This document shows positions 1-6,887 of a stretch of 13,162 nt of DNA, in pieces; within the stretch, counting starts at the first letter, position 1; every line of letters begins with the position of its first letter. A model generated the notes under the pieces. That model did not search any database. It was not told the DNA's origin and saw nothing but the letters and a program-made list of their open reading frames with translations. This DNA is from JBFFSQ01 sp041572275 (lineage in GTDB: Bacteria; Pseudomonadota; Gammaproteobacteria; SZUA-229), in NCBI GenBank assembly GCA_041572275.1, contig JBFFSQ010000070.1, positions 1 through 13,162 of the forward strand, given 5' to 3'. A program made the translations under genes and the position numbers.

Positions 1-28
1 TATTTCCACCAGGTTCATTCCAAGCCAT
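1..28 (-). CDS. hflK: HflK N-terminus (partial, cut by window edge)
   Basis: Only the first nine codons are present, reading MAWNEPGGN on the minus strand. This matches the conserved start of HflK (E. coli begins MAWNQPGNN). HflK is a SPFH/band-7 membrane protein that forms a complex with HflC around the FtsH protease in the inner membrane and modulates its activity. A GGAG ribosome binding site at 36-39 lies 7 bases before the ATG. The position directly after hflX is the usual one in gammaproteobacteria and supports the call. The rest of the gene lies outside the window, so nothing can be said about its integrity. Confidence 0.85.
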
Positions 29-75
29 GCTTAGACTCCAGTTTATGTTATTAATTTAAGGCCAAAAGAGCTCGG

Positions 76-104
76 ATTGTAACCCGGATATGCAGGAAAC
101 AGAA
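76..104 (-). promoter_or_regulatory. Possible promoter for hflK
   Basis: In the 183-base gap after hflX there is a TACAAT box (76-81) with a poor -35-like TTCTGT (99-104) at 17 bases. A heat-shock-like pair, CTTGAGG (112-118) and TGCATAT (88-94), overlaps it, but its 17-base spacing is slightly long for sigma32. The length of the gap suggests hflK can be transcribed separately from hflX. Neither motif is strong. Confidence 0.25.
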
Positions 105-211
105 GACTAAACCTCAAGTACCCTGAATCGTACATTTTTTGACCAACTTACAGCACAATTAATTTGCTGAGACAAATGGTAAGACCCGATTAAAGAGCAG
201 AAGTGCCCTGA

Positions 212-1525
212 CTAAACAGCTTCCGCAATCTCAGCCTGAGCCGACGGTGGCAGCAACAGTTCAGGCGAAATATTCTCCCGACTGGCCAGCTGCAACAAGT
301 CACGACGAGCGATGTTCAAATCAAGGAGCATATTCCCCAGCTCATCTATAGTTTCAGACTGCACCGCACCAATTCCAAATAGCAAGGCCCTGATACGGGC
401 CTGATCAGGCGTCAGGCAGAGCTCACCCTGAACCTGGTCTTCCATAAAATAATCGGCCAGTACTGAATGAATCAGCCCAAGACCCGCCCCAGTCTTGGCA
501 GACACCCAAACCCGGGTCACCTTCCCCTCATCATTACGGTCAATTCTGGGCTCCATTTCAAGGCGATCAATTTTATTCATGATCTGAATCTGCGGAACGT
601 CTTCTGCCCCAATCTCACTCAGTACCGCGTCAACAGCCTCAATATTTTCAATGCGAAGGTCATCGGAAGCATCTATCACATGCAGCAATAAATGAGCTTC
701 CTCGGTTTCCTGCAGGGTTGAGCGGAAAGCATCCACCAGATCATGGGGTAGATGTCGAATAAATCCCACGGTATCAGCCAGAATCACATTCTGGCCTTCA
801 TCAAGTTTTAATTTTCTTAAAGTTGGATCAAGGGTCGCGAACAATTGATCCTGGATATATACATCAGCCTGCGTCAGTGCATTAAATAAGGTTGATTTAC
901 CCGCATTGGTGTACCCCACCAGCGCCACGGTCGGTACTTCCGCCTTACGTCGCGACTGTCTACCCTGCTCACGTTGTTTACGTACCTTGCTAAGACGCTT
1001 GTTAATCTGCTTAATGCGGATGCCTAATAACCGTCGGTCTGTTTCCAGCTGGGTTTCACCTGGCCCTCTCAGACCAATACCGCCTTTCTGCCGTTCCAGA
1101 TGGGTCCAGCCACGAACCAGACGCGTTGATAGATGACGAAGCTGGGCCAGCTCAACCTGTAACTTACCTTCAAAAGTACGGGCTCTTTGGGCAAAAATAT
1201 CCAGAATCAAGCCAGTTCTATCCAGCACTCGGCACTGGAACACACTTTCCAGATTACGCTCCTGTGAAGGAGACAAGGCATGATTAAACAAAACCAGCTC
1301 GGCCTGTTCGGCCTGGATAAGGTCACAGACTTCATCTACCTTGCCACGGCCAATAAAATATTTTGCATCGGGGGTATGTCGACGTGTAGTAACAATATCA
1401 ACAACTTTGGCGCCGGCTGAGGCAGCCAGTTCTTCAAATTCAGTCAGGTGCTCACGATGACTCTCATCATACATATCCATATGAATAAGGATGGCCCGCT
1501 CACCGATACCGGGACGTTCAAACAA
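212..1525 (-). CDS. hflX: Ribosome-associated GTPase HflX (TTG start)
   Basis: HflX binds the large ribosomal subunit and splits stalled or stress-inactivated ribosomes. It belongs to the TRAFAC GTPases. The 437-residue product is near the E. coli length (426). It has the N-terminal HflX domain with the conserved stretch ending in GGIGLRGPGE (about 148-157), then a G domain: P-loop GYTNAGKST (204-212), DTVGF (251-255), NKID (317-320) and SAK (342-344). A variable C-terminal tail follows. The start codon is TTG. An AGAGG ribosome binding site at 1533-1537 lies 7 bases upstream, and alignment to the E. coli N-terminus (MFDRYDAGE) supports this start. It lies downstream of hfq and upstream of hflK, as usual. 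Confidence 0.97.
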   Translation of the reverse strand: MFERPGIGERAILIHMDMYDESHREHLTEFEELAASAGAKVVDIVTTRRHTPDAKYFIGRGKVDEVCDLIQAEQAELVLFNHALSPSQERNLESVFQCRVLDRTGLILDIFAQRARTFEGKLQVELAQLRHLSTRLVRGWTHLERQKGGIGLRGPGETQLETDRRLLGIRIKQINKRLSKVRKQREQGRQSRRKAEVPTVALVGYTNAGKSTLFNALTQADVYIQDQLFATLDPTLRKLKLDEGQNVILADTVGFIRHLPHDLVDAFRSTLQETEEAHLLLHVIDASDDLRIENIEAVDAVLSEIGAEDVPQIQIMNKIDRLEMEPRIDRNDEGKVTRVWVSAKTGAGLGLIHSVLADYFMEDQVQGELCLTPDQARIRALLFGIGAVQSETIDELGNMLLDLNIARRDLLQLASRENISPELLLPPSAQAEIAEAV

Positions 1526-1572
1526 TCGATAACCTCTTGAGGAGTGCTCGTCTAGAATGGAGAAATGAGATT

Positions 1573-1604
1573 ATTATACACGCAAACCGGCCCCTAAACG
1601 GCAA
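1573..1604 (-). promoter_or_regulatory. Possible hflX promoter
   Basis: A perfect TATAAT (1573-1578) lies in the hfq-hflX gap. The nearest -35-like hexamer is TTGCCG (1599-1604), but its 20-base spacer is long; at 17 bases the hexamer is only CCGTTT (1596-1601). The -10 is convincing and the -35 is not. Confidence 0.35.
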
Positions 1605-1639
1605 CCGGTCTGGTTTTTTGCTTAACGATTGGCGGGTTT

Positions 1640-1906
1640 TTAAATGTTACCTATTCCACCGATGTCATCAGCGGAAGCATCATCCGTAGATGATGACCAT
1701 TTTACTGGTCGTGCAGGCACTACCGTCGATATCGCATGCTTATAAACCATCTGAGTAACTGTATTTCTAAGCAACACTGCAAATTGGTCAAAGGACTCAA
1801 CCTGACCTTGCAGCTTTATGCCATTAACCAGATATATAGAAACTGGTACGCGCTCCTTACGTAAGGCATTCAGGAAGGGTTCTTGTAGTGATTGCCCTTT
1901 TGACAT
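1640..1906 (-). CDS. hfq: RNA chaperone Hfq
   Basis: Hfq is the hexameric Sm-like RNA chaperone that pairs small RNAs with mRNAs. The 88-residue product has the whole Sm fold. Visible binding residues include Q8, F42 and the YKH motif (55-57) of the proximal face, Y25, I30 and K31 of the distal face, and the basic rim R16, K17, R19. The C-terminal tail is short (about 20 residues beyond the core, against about 36 in E. coli). It carries an acidic stretch (DDASADD) and ends GGIGNI. The ATG at 1904-1906 is chosen because MSKGQSLQ aligns with the family start and GGAG lies 6 bases upstream. The four codons before it, beginning with TTG, cover the ribosome binding site and are not used. It sits between miaA and hflX, as in most gammaproteobacteria. 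Confidence 0.97.
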   Translation of the reverse strand: MSKGQSLQEPFLNALRKERVPVSIYLVNGIKLQGQVESFDQFAVLLRNTVTQMVYKHAISTVVPARPVKWSSSTDDASADDIGGIGNI

Positions 1907-1943
1907 GTTCCTCTCCAATCTTGTTGTTGTTTATCAAGCCCTA

Positions 1944-1967
1944 TGCACTAACTTTTGTATCAGTGCA
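1944..1967. repeat. Inverted repeat in hfq leader
   Basis: TGCACT and AGTGCA arms (1944-1949, 1962-1967) are separated by 12 bases, about 40 bases upstream of the hfq start codon. They could form a weak leader hairpin or be an operator. No U-tract follows on the coding strand, so this is not a terminator. Confidence 0.35.
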
Positions 1968-2013
1968 ATTTTGAGACCCATATGTATATAGTAATACTAT
2001 TTGGGCGAACATT

Positions 2014-2027
2014 AACATTTAAATGTT
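2014..2027. repeat. 14-bp perfect palindrome in miaA-hfq gap
   Basis: AACATTTAAATGTT is a perfect palindrome just after the miaA stop codon and before the AT-rich hfq leader. No U-run follows it on the minus strand. It could be a regulator site for hfq or chance in AT-rich DNA. Confidence 0.4.
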
Positions 2028-2032
2028 TCCAG

Positions 2033-3004
2033 CTATAAGAATAGTGAATTTTTTAGATTTTTCACTATTTCAGCAAAATTAGTTTTATTTACATCAAAAA
2101 AGTTACAATTTTGCTCTTTTCTAAGCCAGGTCATCTGACGCTTGGCCAGCTGACGCGTTGCCACGATGGCTTTTTCTACCATGGTGTCGAAATCAATCTC
2201 ATTATCCAGGTATTCCCAGACCTGACGATATCCCACGCAACGCATCGATGGCATATTCAGGTTTAAATCACCTCTATCTTTAAGCCGTCTGACCTCATTA
2301 ACCAAACCAAGTTCAAGCATCTGATGGAATCGCTGAGCAATGCGTTGATGCAGTTCAGCACGATCGCGTGGAACCAGGGCAATTTTAATGACATCATAGG
2401 GCAATCGGTCCGCCTGTTGCGCTGCATAAAACTCCGTTAGCGTTTTACCCGTAATCGTAAACACCTCGAGTGCTCGCTGAATACGTTGCGGGTCATTCGG
2501 GTGAATACGTTGTGCCGAATCGGGATCTACAGCTGCCAGTCGTTGATGCATATGAACCCAGCCTTTTGCCTCTGCTTCCTGCTCCAGAGTCGCTCGCACC
2601 TCGGCATTGGCTGACGGCAGCTCAGACAAACCTTCCTGCAGGGCCTTGTAATACAGCATGGTTCCACCCACCAGTATCGGTACCTTACCATGCCGGACAA
2701 TATCAGCCATCGCTTTCAGTGCATCTTCCCTGAACTGGGCCGCTGAATAAGCCTGAACCGGGTCAATCATATTTATAAGGCGGTGTGGCGCTTCTTCTAG
2801 TACCTCATCATCCGGTTTGGCCGTACCTATATCCATATCTCGATATACCAGCGCTGAGTCCACACTGATGAGCTCACAGGGAAATGACCTGACACATTCA
2901 ATGGCAAGATCGGTTTTACCCGATGCCGTTGGTCCCATGATAAATACGGCTTTGGGGGCGTCATCTATATCTGAAGACTGGATAATTAATGAGTTACTGT
3001 CCAC
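2033..3004 (-). CDS. miaA: tRNA dimethylallyltransferase MiaA
   Basis: MiaA transfers the dimethylallyl group to A37 of tRNAs reading UNN codons (i6A, later ms2i6A). The product, about 323 residues, compares with 316 in E. coli. Visible motifs are the P-loop GPTASGKT (about 24-31), DSALVYRDMDIGTAKP, GGTMLYYKAL, the tRNA-binding RIHPNDPQRIQRALEV, RCVGYRQ and the ATRQLAKRQMTWLR segment. The gene overlaps the end of mutL, so translation is probably coupled. I prefer the GTG at 3002-3004, which gives an 11-base overlap, an AAGTGG ribosome-binding-like site 7 bases upstream and an N-terminus closer to the family length. An ATG at 3026-3028 in the same frame would add 8 residues but has no visible ribosome binding site. 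The family assignment is secure; the start is not. Confidence 0.95.
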   Translation of the reverse strand: MDSNSLIIQSSDIDDAPKAVFIMGPTASGKTDLAIECVRSFPCELISVDSALVYRDMDIGTAKPDDEVLEEAPHRLINMIDPVQAYSAAQFREDALKAMADIVRHGKVPILVGGTMLYYKALQEGLSELPSANAEVRATLEQEAEAKGWVHMHQRLAAVDPDSAQRIHPNDPQRIQRALEVFTITGKTLTEFYAAQQADRLPYDVIKIALVPRDRAELHQRIAQRFHQMLELGLVNEVRRLKDRGDLNLNMPSMRCVGYRQVWEYLDNEIDFDTMVEKAIVATRQLAKRQMTWLRKEQNCNFFDVNKTNFAEIVKNLKNSLFL

Positions 3005-4787
3005 GCATGAACCACTTATCCATTTCATCCATGCTGAACTCTACCCAGGTCGGGCGGCCATGATTACATTGCCCGCTTCGCTCGGTACGTTCCATATCTC
3101 TCAGCAAGGCATTCATTTCCGGGAGCGTTAACTTCCGGTTGGCTCTGACCGAACCATGACAGGCCATAGTACCCAGCACTTCATTGATTGCCTGGCGTAT
3201 GCGCTTACTATTGCCGTAAGCAACAAGATCAGACAACACATCACGCACCAGGGCTTCTGCATCTCCTCGGGCGAGTATCACCGGTATCTGGCGAATACGC
3301 AGTGACTCGGGGCCACTACGATCAAGCTCAAAACCCAGTTCATTAAAAATCGCCTGATGCTGCTCAGCCAGATTGGCTTCTTTCTCACTGACCGATATGG
3401 CAATAGGTACCAGTAAGGGCTGCGATGCGATTGAGCCTTCATCTAATGCCGTTTTCAGTCGCTCGTAGGTGATGCGCTCGTGGGCGGCATGCATATCAAC
3501 GGCCACCATGCCCCGGGCGGTTTGCGCCAGGATAAACACGCCATGGACCTGAGCCACAGCATAACCCAGCGGTGGGACATCACCCTGCTCTGTATCCATC
3601 GCTTTATTTTCAACCGTAGCGCTATAAGCATTGGCAGCCATACGCGAGTAAGACTGAATCTGCTCTTCCACCCGTAGTGCCATATTGCCTTGACGCGGTA
3701 CCGAACTATAGGATGGCATCGCCATACGGCTGCTCTGATCCAGCATCGCTGGGTCCTGCATTGACTGCGCTCTGTCCGACTCACCAGGCCTGACATCGGC
3801 CAACGCATTATGAATGGCACGGAACAGGAAATCATGAGCCAGACGCCCTTCGCGAAAACGCACCTCATGCTTAGTCGGATGGGCATTCACATCCACCTGG
3901 GCCGGATCCAGTTCCAGATACAGAACATATGCCGGGTGGCGACCGTGAAAAAGCACATCCTGATAGGCCTGGCGTACTGCGTGAGTCACAAGCTTGTCAC
4001 GTATCATGCGACCATTAACAAAAAAGTACTGCATATCAGCCTGAGATCGGGAAAATGTCGGGAATGCTATCCAGCCATACACTTTCAACCCCGCCGCCTC
4101 AAACTCCATGTACAGTGCCTGCTCCATAAACGCCTGGCCACAAATCTCAGCGATTCGCTTCTCCATGCCCTGACGGTCCTGTGCTGAGCGCATGTGTTTG
4201 ATCATTTTCTGGTTATGACTGAGGCTAATATCGACATCAAAGCGGCTCAGGGCAATGCGTTTCACCACATCTTCCAGGTGATTAAATTCGGTTTTTTCAG
4301 TGCGCAGAAACTTGCGGCGTGCCGGTACATTAAAAAACAGGTCCCTGACTTCCACTGTGGTACCCAGCGCATGGGGCGCTGGCTTTAACTCCGCTGAATG
4401 CTCATCATGTCCCTGGACGCTCCAACTATCGCCTTCCTGCTGTTTAGAGGTCAAGGTCATACGGGAGACCGACGCAATACTCGGCAAAGCCTCACCACGG
4501 AACCCCAGACTGCGGACATTTTCCAGATCATCCAGATTGCGAATTTTGCTAGTGGCATGTCGTGATAAAGCCAGGGCCAGGTCATCTTTATGAATACCCT
4601 GGCCATTATCTCGAATACGGATTGCCTTGACGCCACCCTGCTCGATGTCGATATCAATTTTGCTGGCACCGGCATCAAGACTATTTTCGAGTAACTCTTT
4701 AACCACGGAGGCCGGGCGCTCAACTACTTCACCCGCAGCGATCTGGTTAATCAGCTGATTTGGCATTTGATGAATACGTTTAGGCAT
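2994..4787 (-). CDS. mutL: DNA mismatch repair protein MutL with endonuclease motif
   Basis: MutL is the ATP-dependent mediator of mismatch repair between MutS and the strand-incision step. The 597-residue product has a GHKL ATPase domain with ENSLDAGA (34-41), DNGQGI (60-65) and GFRGEALPSI (95-104), then the NVPARRKF transducer region (153-160) and a linker (about 330-405). The C-terminal dimerisation domain carries the metal-binding endonuclease motif DMHA(X)2E(X)4E (431-442), ACH (542-544), CNHGRP (574-579) and FMR (593-595). E. coli MutL lacks these; MutH-independent bacteria have them. The upstream terminator implies a separate promoter. The ATG start has no strong ribosome binding site, but MPKRIHQMPNQLINQIAAGE matches the family start. 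It overlaps miaA. Confidence 0.97.
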   Translation of the reverse strand: MPKRIHQMPNQLINQIAAGEVVERPASVVKELLENSLDAGASKIDIDIEQGGVKAIRIRDNGQGIHKDDLALALSRHATSKIRNLDDLENVRSLGFRGEALPSIASVSRMTLTSKQQEGDSWSVQGHDEHSAELKPAPHALGTTVEVRDLFFNVPARRKFLRTEKTEFNHLEDVVKRIALSRFDVDISLSHNQKMIKHMRSAQDRQGMEKRIAEICGQAFMEQALYMEFEAAGLKVYGWIAFPTFSRSQADMQYFFVNGRMIRDKLVTHAVRQAYQDVLFHGRHPAYVLYLELDPAQVDVNAHPTKHEVRFREGRLAHDFLFRAIHNALADVRPGESDRAQSMQDPAMLDQSSRMAMPSYSSVPRQGNMALRVEEQIQSYSRMAANAYSATVENKAMDTEQGDVPPLGYAVAQVHGVFILAQTARGMVAVDMHAAHERITYERLKTALDEGSIASQPLLVPIAISVSEKEANLAEQHQAIFNELGFELDRSGPESLRIRQIPVILARGDAEALVRDVLSDLVAYGNSKRIRQAINEVLGTMACHGSVRANRKLTLPEMNALLRDMERTERSGQCNHGRPTWVEFSMDEMDKWFMRGQ

Positions 4788-4906
4788 AACTCGATAACAT
4801 TGAAAAATCAGACGAAGTTTAACAGGGATTGAGACAGAAATAACGGCCTGCTATCCCTGCAGTTAAACTAAACCGATGATGCCTGCAACTCATGTCAGTT
4901 TGAAGC

Positions 4907-4916
4907 CTACCGGTAG
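4907..4916. repeat. Palindrome in mutL leader
   Basis: CTACCGGTAG is a 10-bp perfect palindrome about 120 bases upstream of mutL, just downstream of the amiB terminator. A wider arrangement of AGCCT and AGGCT arms surrounds it. The role is unknown and chance cannot be excluded. Confidence 0.25.
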
Positions 4917-4940
4917 AGGCTCAAGCCACATATGGGGCTG

Positions 4941-4968
4941 AAAAAAGAAAGCCCGCAACTATGCGGGC
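4941..4968 (-). terminator. Intrinsic terminator after amiB
   Basis: On the minus strand a 7-bp GC-rich stem GCCCGCA/TGCGGGC with a 4-base TAGT loop is followed by TTTCTTTTTT. It lies 31 bases after the amiB stop codon. This is a textbook rho-independent terminator and marks the end of the upstream transcription unit. Confidence 0.92.
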
Positions 4969-4985
4969 CAGGAAAAGAGTGTCAA
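4958..4985 (-). promoter_or_regulatory. Possible mutL promoter overlapping the amiB terminator
   Basis: A perfect TTGACA (4980-4985) is followed after 16 bases by CATAGT (4958-4963), a 4/6 match to the -10 consensus. The -10 covers the terminator loop, so a transcript would begin inside or after the second stem arm. It would then lack the complete hairpin and escape termination. The position is plausible for mutL but rests on motif matching only. Confidence 0.35.
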
Positions 4986-4998
4986 TACGCTGATTGTG

Positions 4999-6306
4999 TT
5001 AACTGATAGGTATAATCAGCTCCTGACCTACCTGCAGCCGGTCATCGTGTAAACCATTTATACTGCGCAGGTGGTTTAACGGTGTGCTGAAGCGTTCTGA
5101 AATATCAGCCAATGTATCACCACGCTTGATGGTATAAGTCTTATCACGTTGTGACAGCCAGGTACCCGGGGGTGCCTTACGTACAAAATAATCACTGGCT
5201 CCACGTAAAATTGCTTTTGCCAGCTTGTTCTGATGAGATGCGCTGCGTAGCTTACGCTCTTCTTTTGGATTAGAAATAAACGCAGTTTCCAGCAGAATAG
5301 CCGGGATATTCGGTGCCTTCAATACGGCAAACGCCGCCTGCTGTACTTTCTTTTTATGGACGCGACCGACCTTGTTCAGCTCATGAAGTACTTCATCACC
5401 TATATCCAGGCTGGACTGAATGGTGCCGGTGAGCGACAGGTCCAGTAGCACCTGCTTAACCATTTCATCTTTGTCATCCAAACTAACATTACCAAACAAC
5501 ATATCAACCGAGTTTTCTTTTTCAGCCATGAGTCGAGCAGACTCCGAGCTGGCCCCACTGACTGATAATGCATACACTGAGGCACCTCGAGCCCGCTTGT
5601 CCGGGAACGAATCAGCATGGAGTGAAATCATCAAATCCGCTTTCAGATCATGTGCCTTGCTGATACGTTCACGCAGACGCATAAAACGATCCGAGGTACG
5701 AATCATAGCCGGCTTCATTCCCGGCTGTTTGTTAATCAGTTTTTCCAGTTTGCGCGCAATCTGCAGGGTGACATCTTTTTCATGGGTACCCAGACGGCCA
5801 GTTGCCCCAGGGTCTTTACCACCATGGCCAGCATCAATGGCAATGACTACATCACGTAAAGGTCTGTCTTTTTTAATCGGCTTCTGGCCCGGGTTATCCA
5901 GGTCAATCACCAATCGATGTCCCTGCTCGGCCGATGGCTTCAACAGAAAACTGCGGGGCGTTGATTTCTGGTTTAAATCCAGCACTACACGTAAATCGTC
6001 AGCATTACGAACACCTGTGCGGATACCTTTCAGCAGACCATTGTGTAGTTCTTCAATCATGCCCGAGTTCATCAAGCGGGTCTGTTTTAAATCAATCACA
6101 ACCCGCTCAGGCTTGTGCAAGGTAAATAATTTATGATCAACAGCACGGTCCAGGTCAAATACCAGGCGGGTAAAACCGTTATTGCGGGACAGTCTGATAT
6201 CTTTAATCTGGGCAGCCGATGATTTAGCCTGGGACATCAGCGGTGCTGCTGCCAGACCACCCAATCCTGCTAACTGAGAAATAAATTTTCGACGATGATT
6301 TTCCAT
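4999..6306 (-). CDS. amiB: N-acetylmuramoyl-L-alanine amidase (AmiB type, LysM, Tat-like signal)
   Basis: This periplasmic amidase cleaves the amide bond between muramic acid and the stem peptide to separate daughter cells. The 435-residue product has a twin-arginine-like signal (HRRKFI, then a weakly hydrophobic glycine- and alanine-rich stretch, likely cleaved after SQA at about residue 27). An AMIN domain (about 33-140) follows, then an Amidase_3 catalytic domain with zinc ligands and catalytic residues H161 (DAGHGG), E176 (HEKD), H230 (SLHAD) and E340 (LLETAFISN). A C-terminal LysM domain (about 390-434) binds peptidoglycan. The ATG at 6304-6306 is chosen because GAGG lies 7 bases upstream; the GTG six codons earlier covers this site. 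The place between tsaE and mutL is that of amiB, although E. coli AmiB uses Sec and AmiA/AmiC use Tat. A terminator follows. Confidence 0.93.
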   Translation of the reverse strand: MENHRRKFISQLAGLGGLAAAPLMSQAKSSAAQIKDIRLSRNNGFTRLVFDLDRAVDHKLFTLHKPERVVIDLKQTRLMNSGMIEELHNGLLKGIRTGVRNADDLRVVLDLNQKSTPRSFLLKPSAEQGHRLVIDLDNPGQKPIKKDRPLRDVVIAIDAGHGGKDPGATGRLGTHEKDVTLQIARKLEKLINKQPGMKPAMIRTSDRFMRLRERISKAHDLKADLMISLHADSFPDKRARGASVYALSVSGASSESARLMAEKENSVDMLFGNVSLDDKDEMVKQVLLDLSLTGTIQSSLDIGDEVLHELNKVGRVHKKKVQQAAFAVLKAPNIPAILLETAFISNPKEERKLRSASHQNKLAKAILRGASDYFVRKAPPGTWLSQRDKTYTIKRGDTLADISERFSTPLNHLRSINGLHDDRLQVGQELIIPIS

Positions 6307-6322
6307 TGCCAGACCTCGAAAC

Positions 6323-6335
6323 ACATGTCACATGT
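6323..6335. repeat. ACATGT repeat before amiB ribosome binding site
   Basis: Two ACATGT units, each palindromic, are separated by one base and form a 13-base symmetrical element just upstream of the amiB ribosome binding site. The 119-base tsaE-amiB gap around it is very AT-rich and has several -10-like boxes, but I could not pick a clear promoter. Confidence 0.3.
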
Positions 6336-6425
6336 ATATAGTTTCGTTGTTTTTTCTAAAAAATCAAGTCTTCGATAAGAAATTTTTCAATGTTTTTATA
6401 TAGATAGGTAACTTTTCTATAGTAA

Positions 6426-6887
6426 TTAGTAAGATATAGACTGTAACAATTGCTGGCCTTTTTCAGTATGAGCCGTGATTTCCATCCGCCGACCTTGCTG
6501 CAGATAGACAATTGAGCACTGAATGTCTGCCTCGGGTAGAAAGCCTTCGGCTTTCTCAGGCCATTCCACCAGGCATATGGATTCCGAATCAAAGTAATCA
6601 CGCCCGCCGGCATATTCAAGCTCATCCGGATCACCCAGGCGATAAAGGTCAAAGTGGTAAATACGTACACCATCGATCACATAAGGCTCGACCAGGGTAT
6701 AGGTTGGACTCTTCACGACACCGATATACCCCAGAGCCCTGAGAAAACCACGGACAAAAGTGGTCTTACCCGTGCCCAGATCACCATGAAGAAAAATGAC
6801 AGTGCCCGGCTCTGTCTGTAGCGCAAAACTGGCGGCTAATGATTCCTGTGCCGCTTCATCAGGCAGGAGCACGGTAACTGGATTCAA
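6426..6887 (-). CDS. tsaE: tRNA t6A biosynthesis ATPase TsaE
   Basis: TsaE is the ATPase that works with TsaB and TsaD to make threonylcarbamoyladenosine at position 37 of ANN-reading tRNAs. The 153-residue product matches the family length. It has the P-loop GDLGTGKTT (35-43), KSPTYTLVEPY (59-69), YHFDLYRL (77-84) and LVEWPEK (106-112). The start is TTG and shares four bases (TTGA) with the nnr stop codon, so translation is probably coupled. The N-terminus MNPVTVLLPDE aligns with E. coli MMNRVIPLPDE, which supports this start. Confidence 0.96.
   Translation of the reverse strand: MNPVTVLLPDEAAQESLAASFALQTEPGTVIFLHGDLGTGKTTFVRGFLRALGYIGVVKSPTYTLVEPYVIDGVRIYHFDLYRLGDPDELEYAGGRDYFDSESICLVEWPEKAEGFLPEADIQCSIVYLQQGRRMEITAHTEKGQQLLQSISY

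Noticed and set aside
151..169. CAGCA/TGCTG inverted repeat after hflX, considered as a terminator
   Set aside because: The stem is only 5 bp and no U-tract follows on the minus strand.
1581..1620. ACCGG/CCGGT hairpin followed by a T-run in the hfq-hflX gap
   Set aside because: The T-run follows only on the plus strand, where there is no gene to terminate. The stem is 5 bp with a loop of more than 10 bases.
3455..3886. Minus-strand open frame of 143 codons inside mutL
   Set aside because: It is an alternative frame within the MutL linker and C-terminal domain, with no ribosome binding site and no recognisable motif.
5420..6136. Plus-strand open frame of 238 codons
   Set aside because: It lies wholly antisense to the clearly real amidase gene, shows no family features and is rich in arginine and serine, as expected of a shadow frame.
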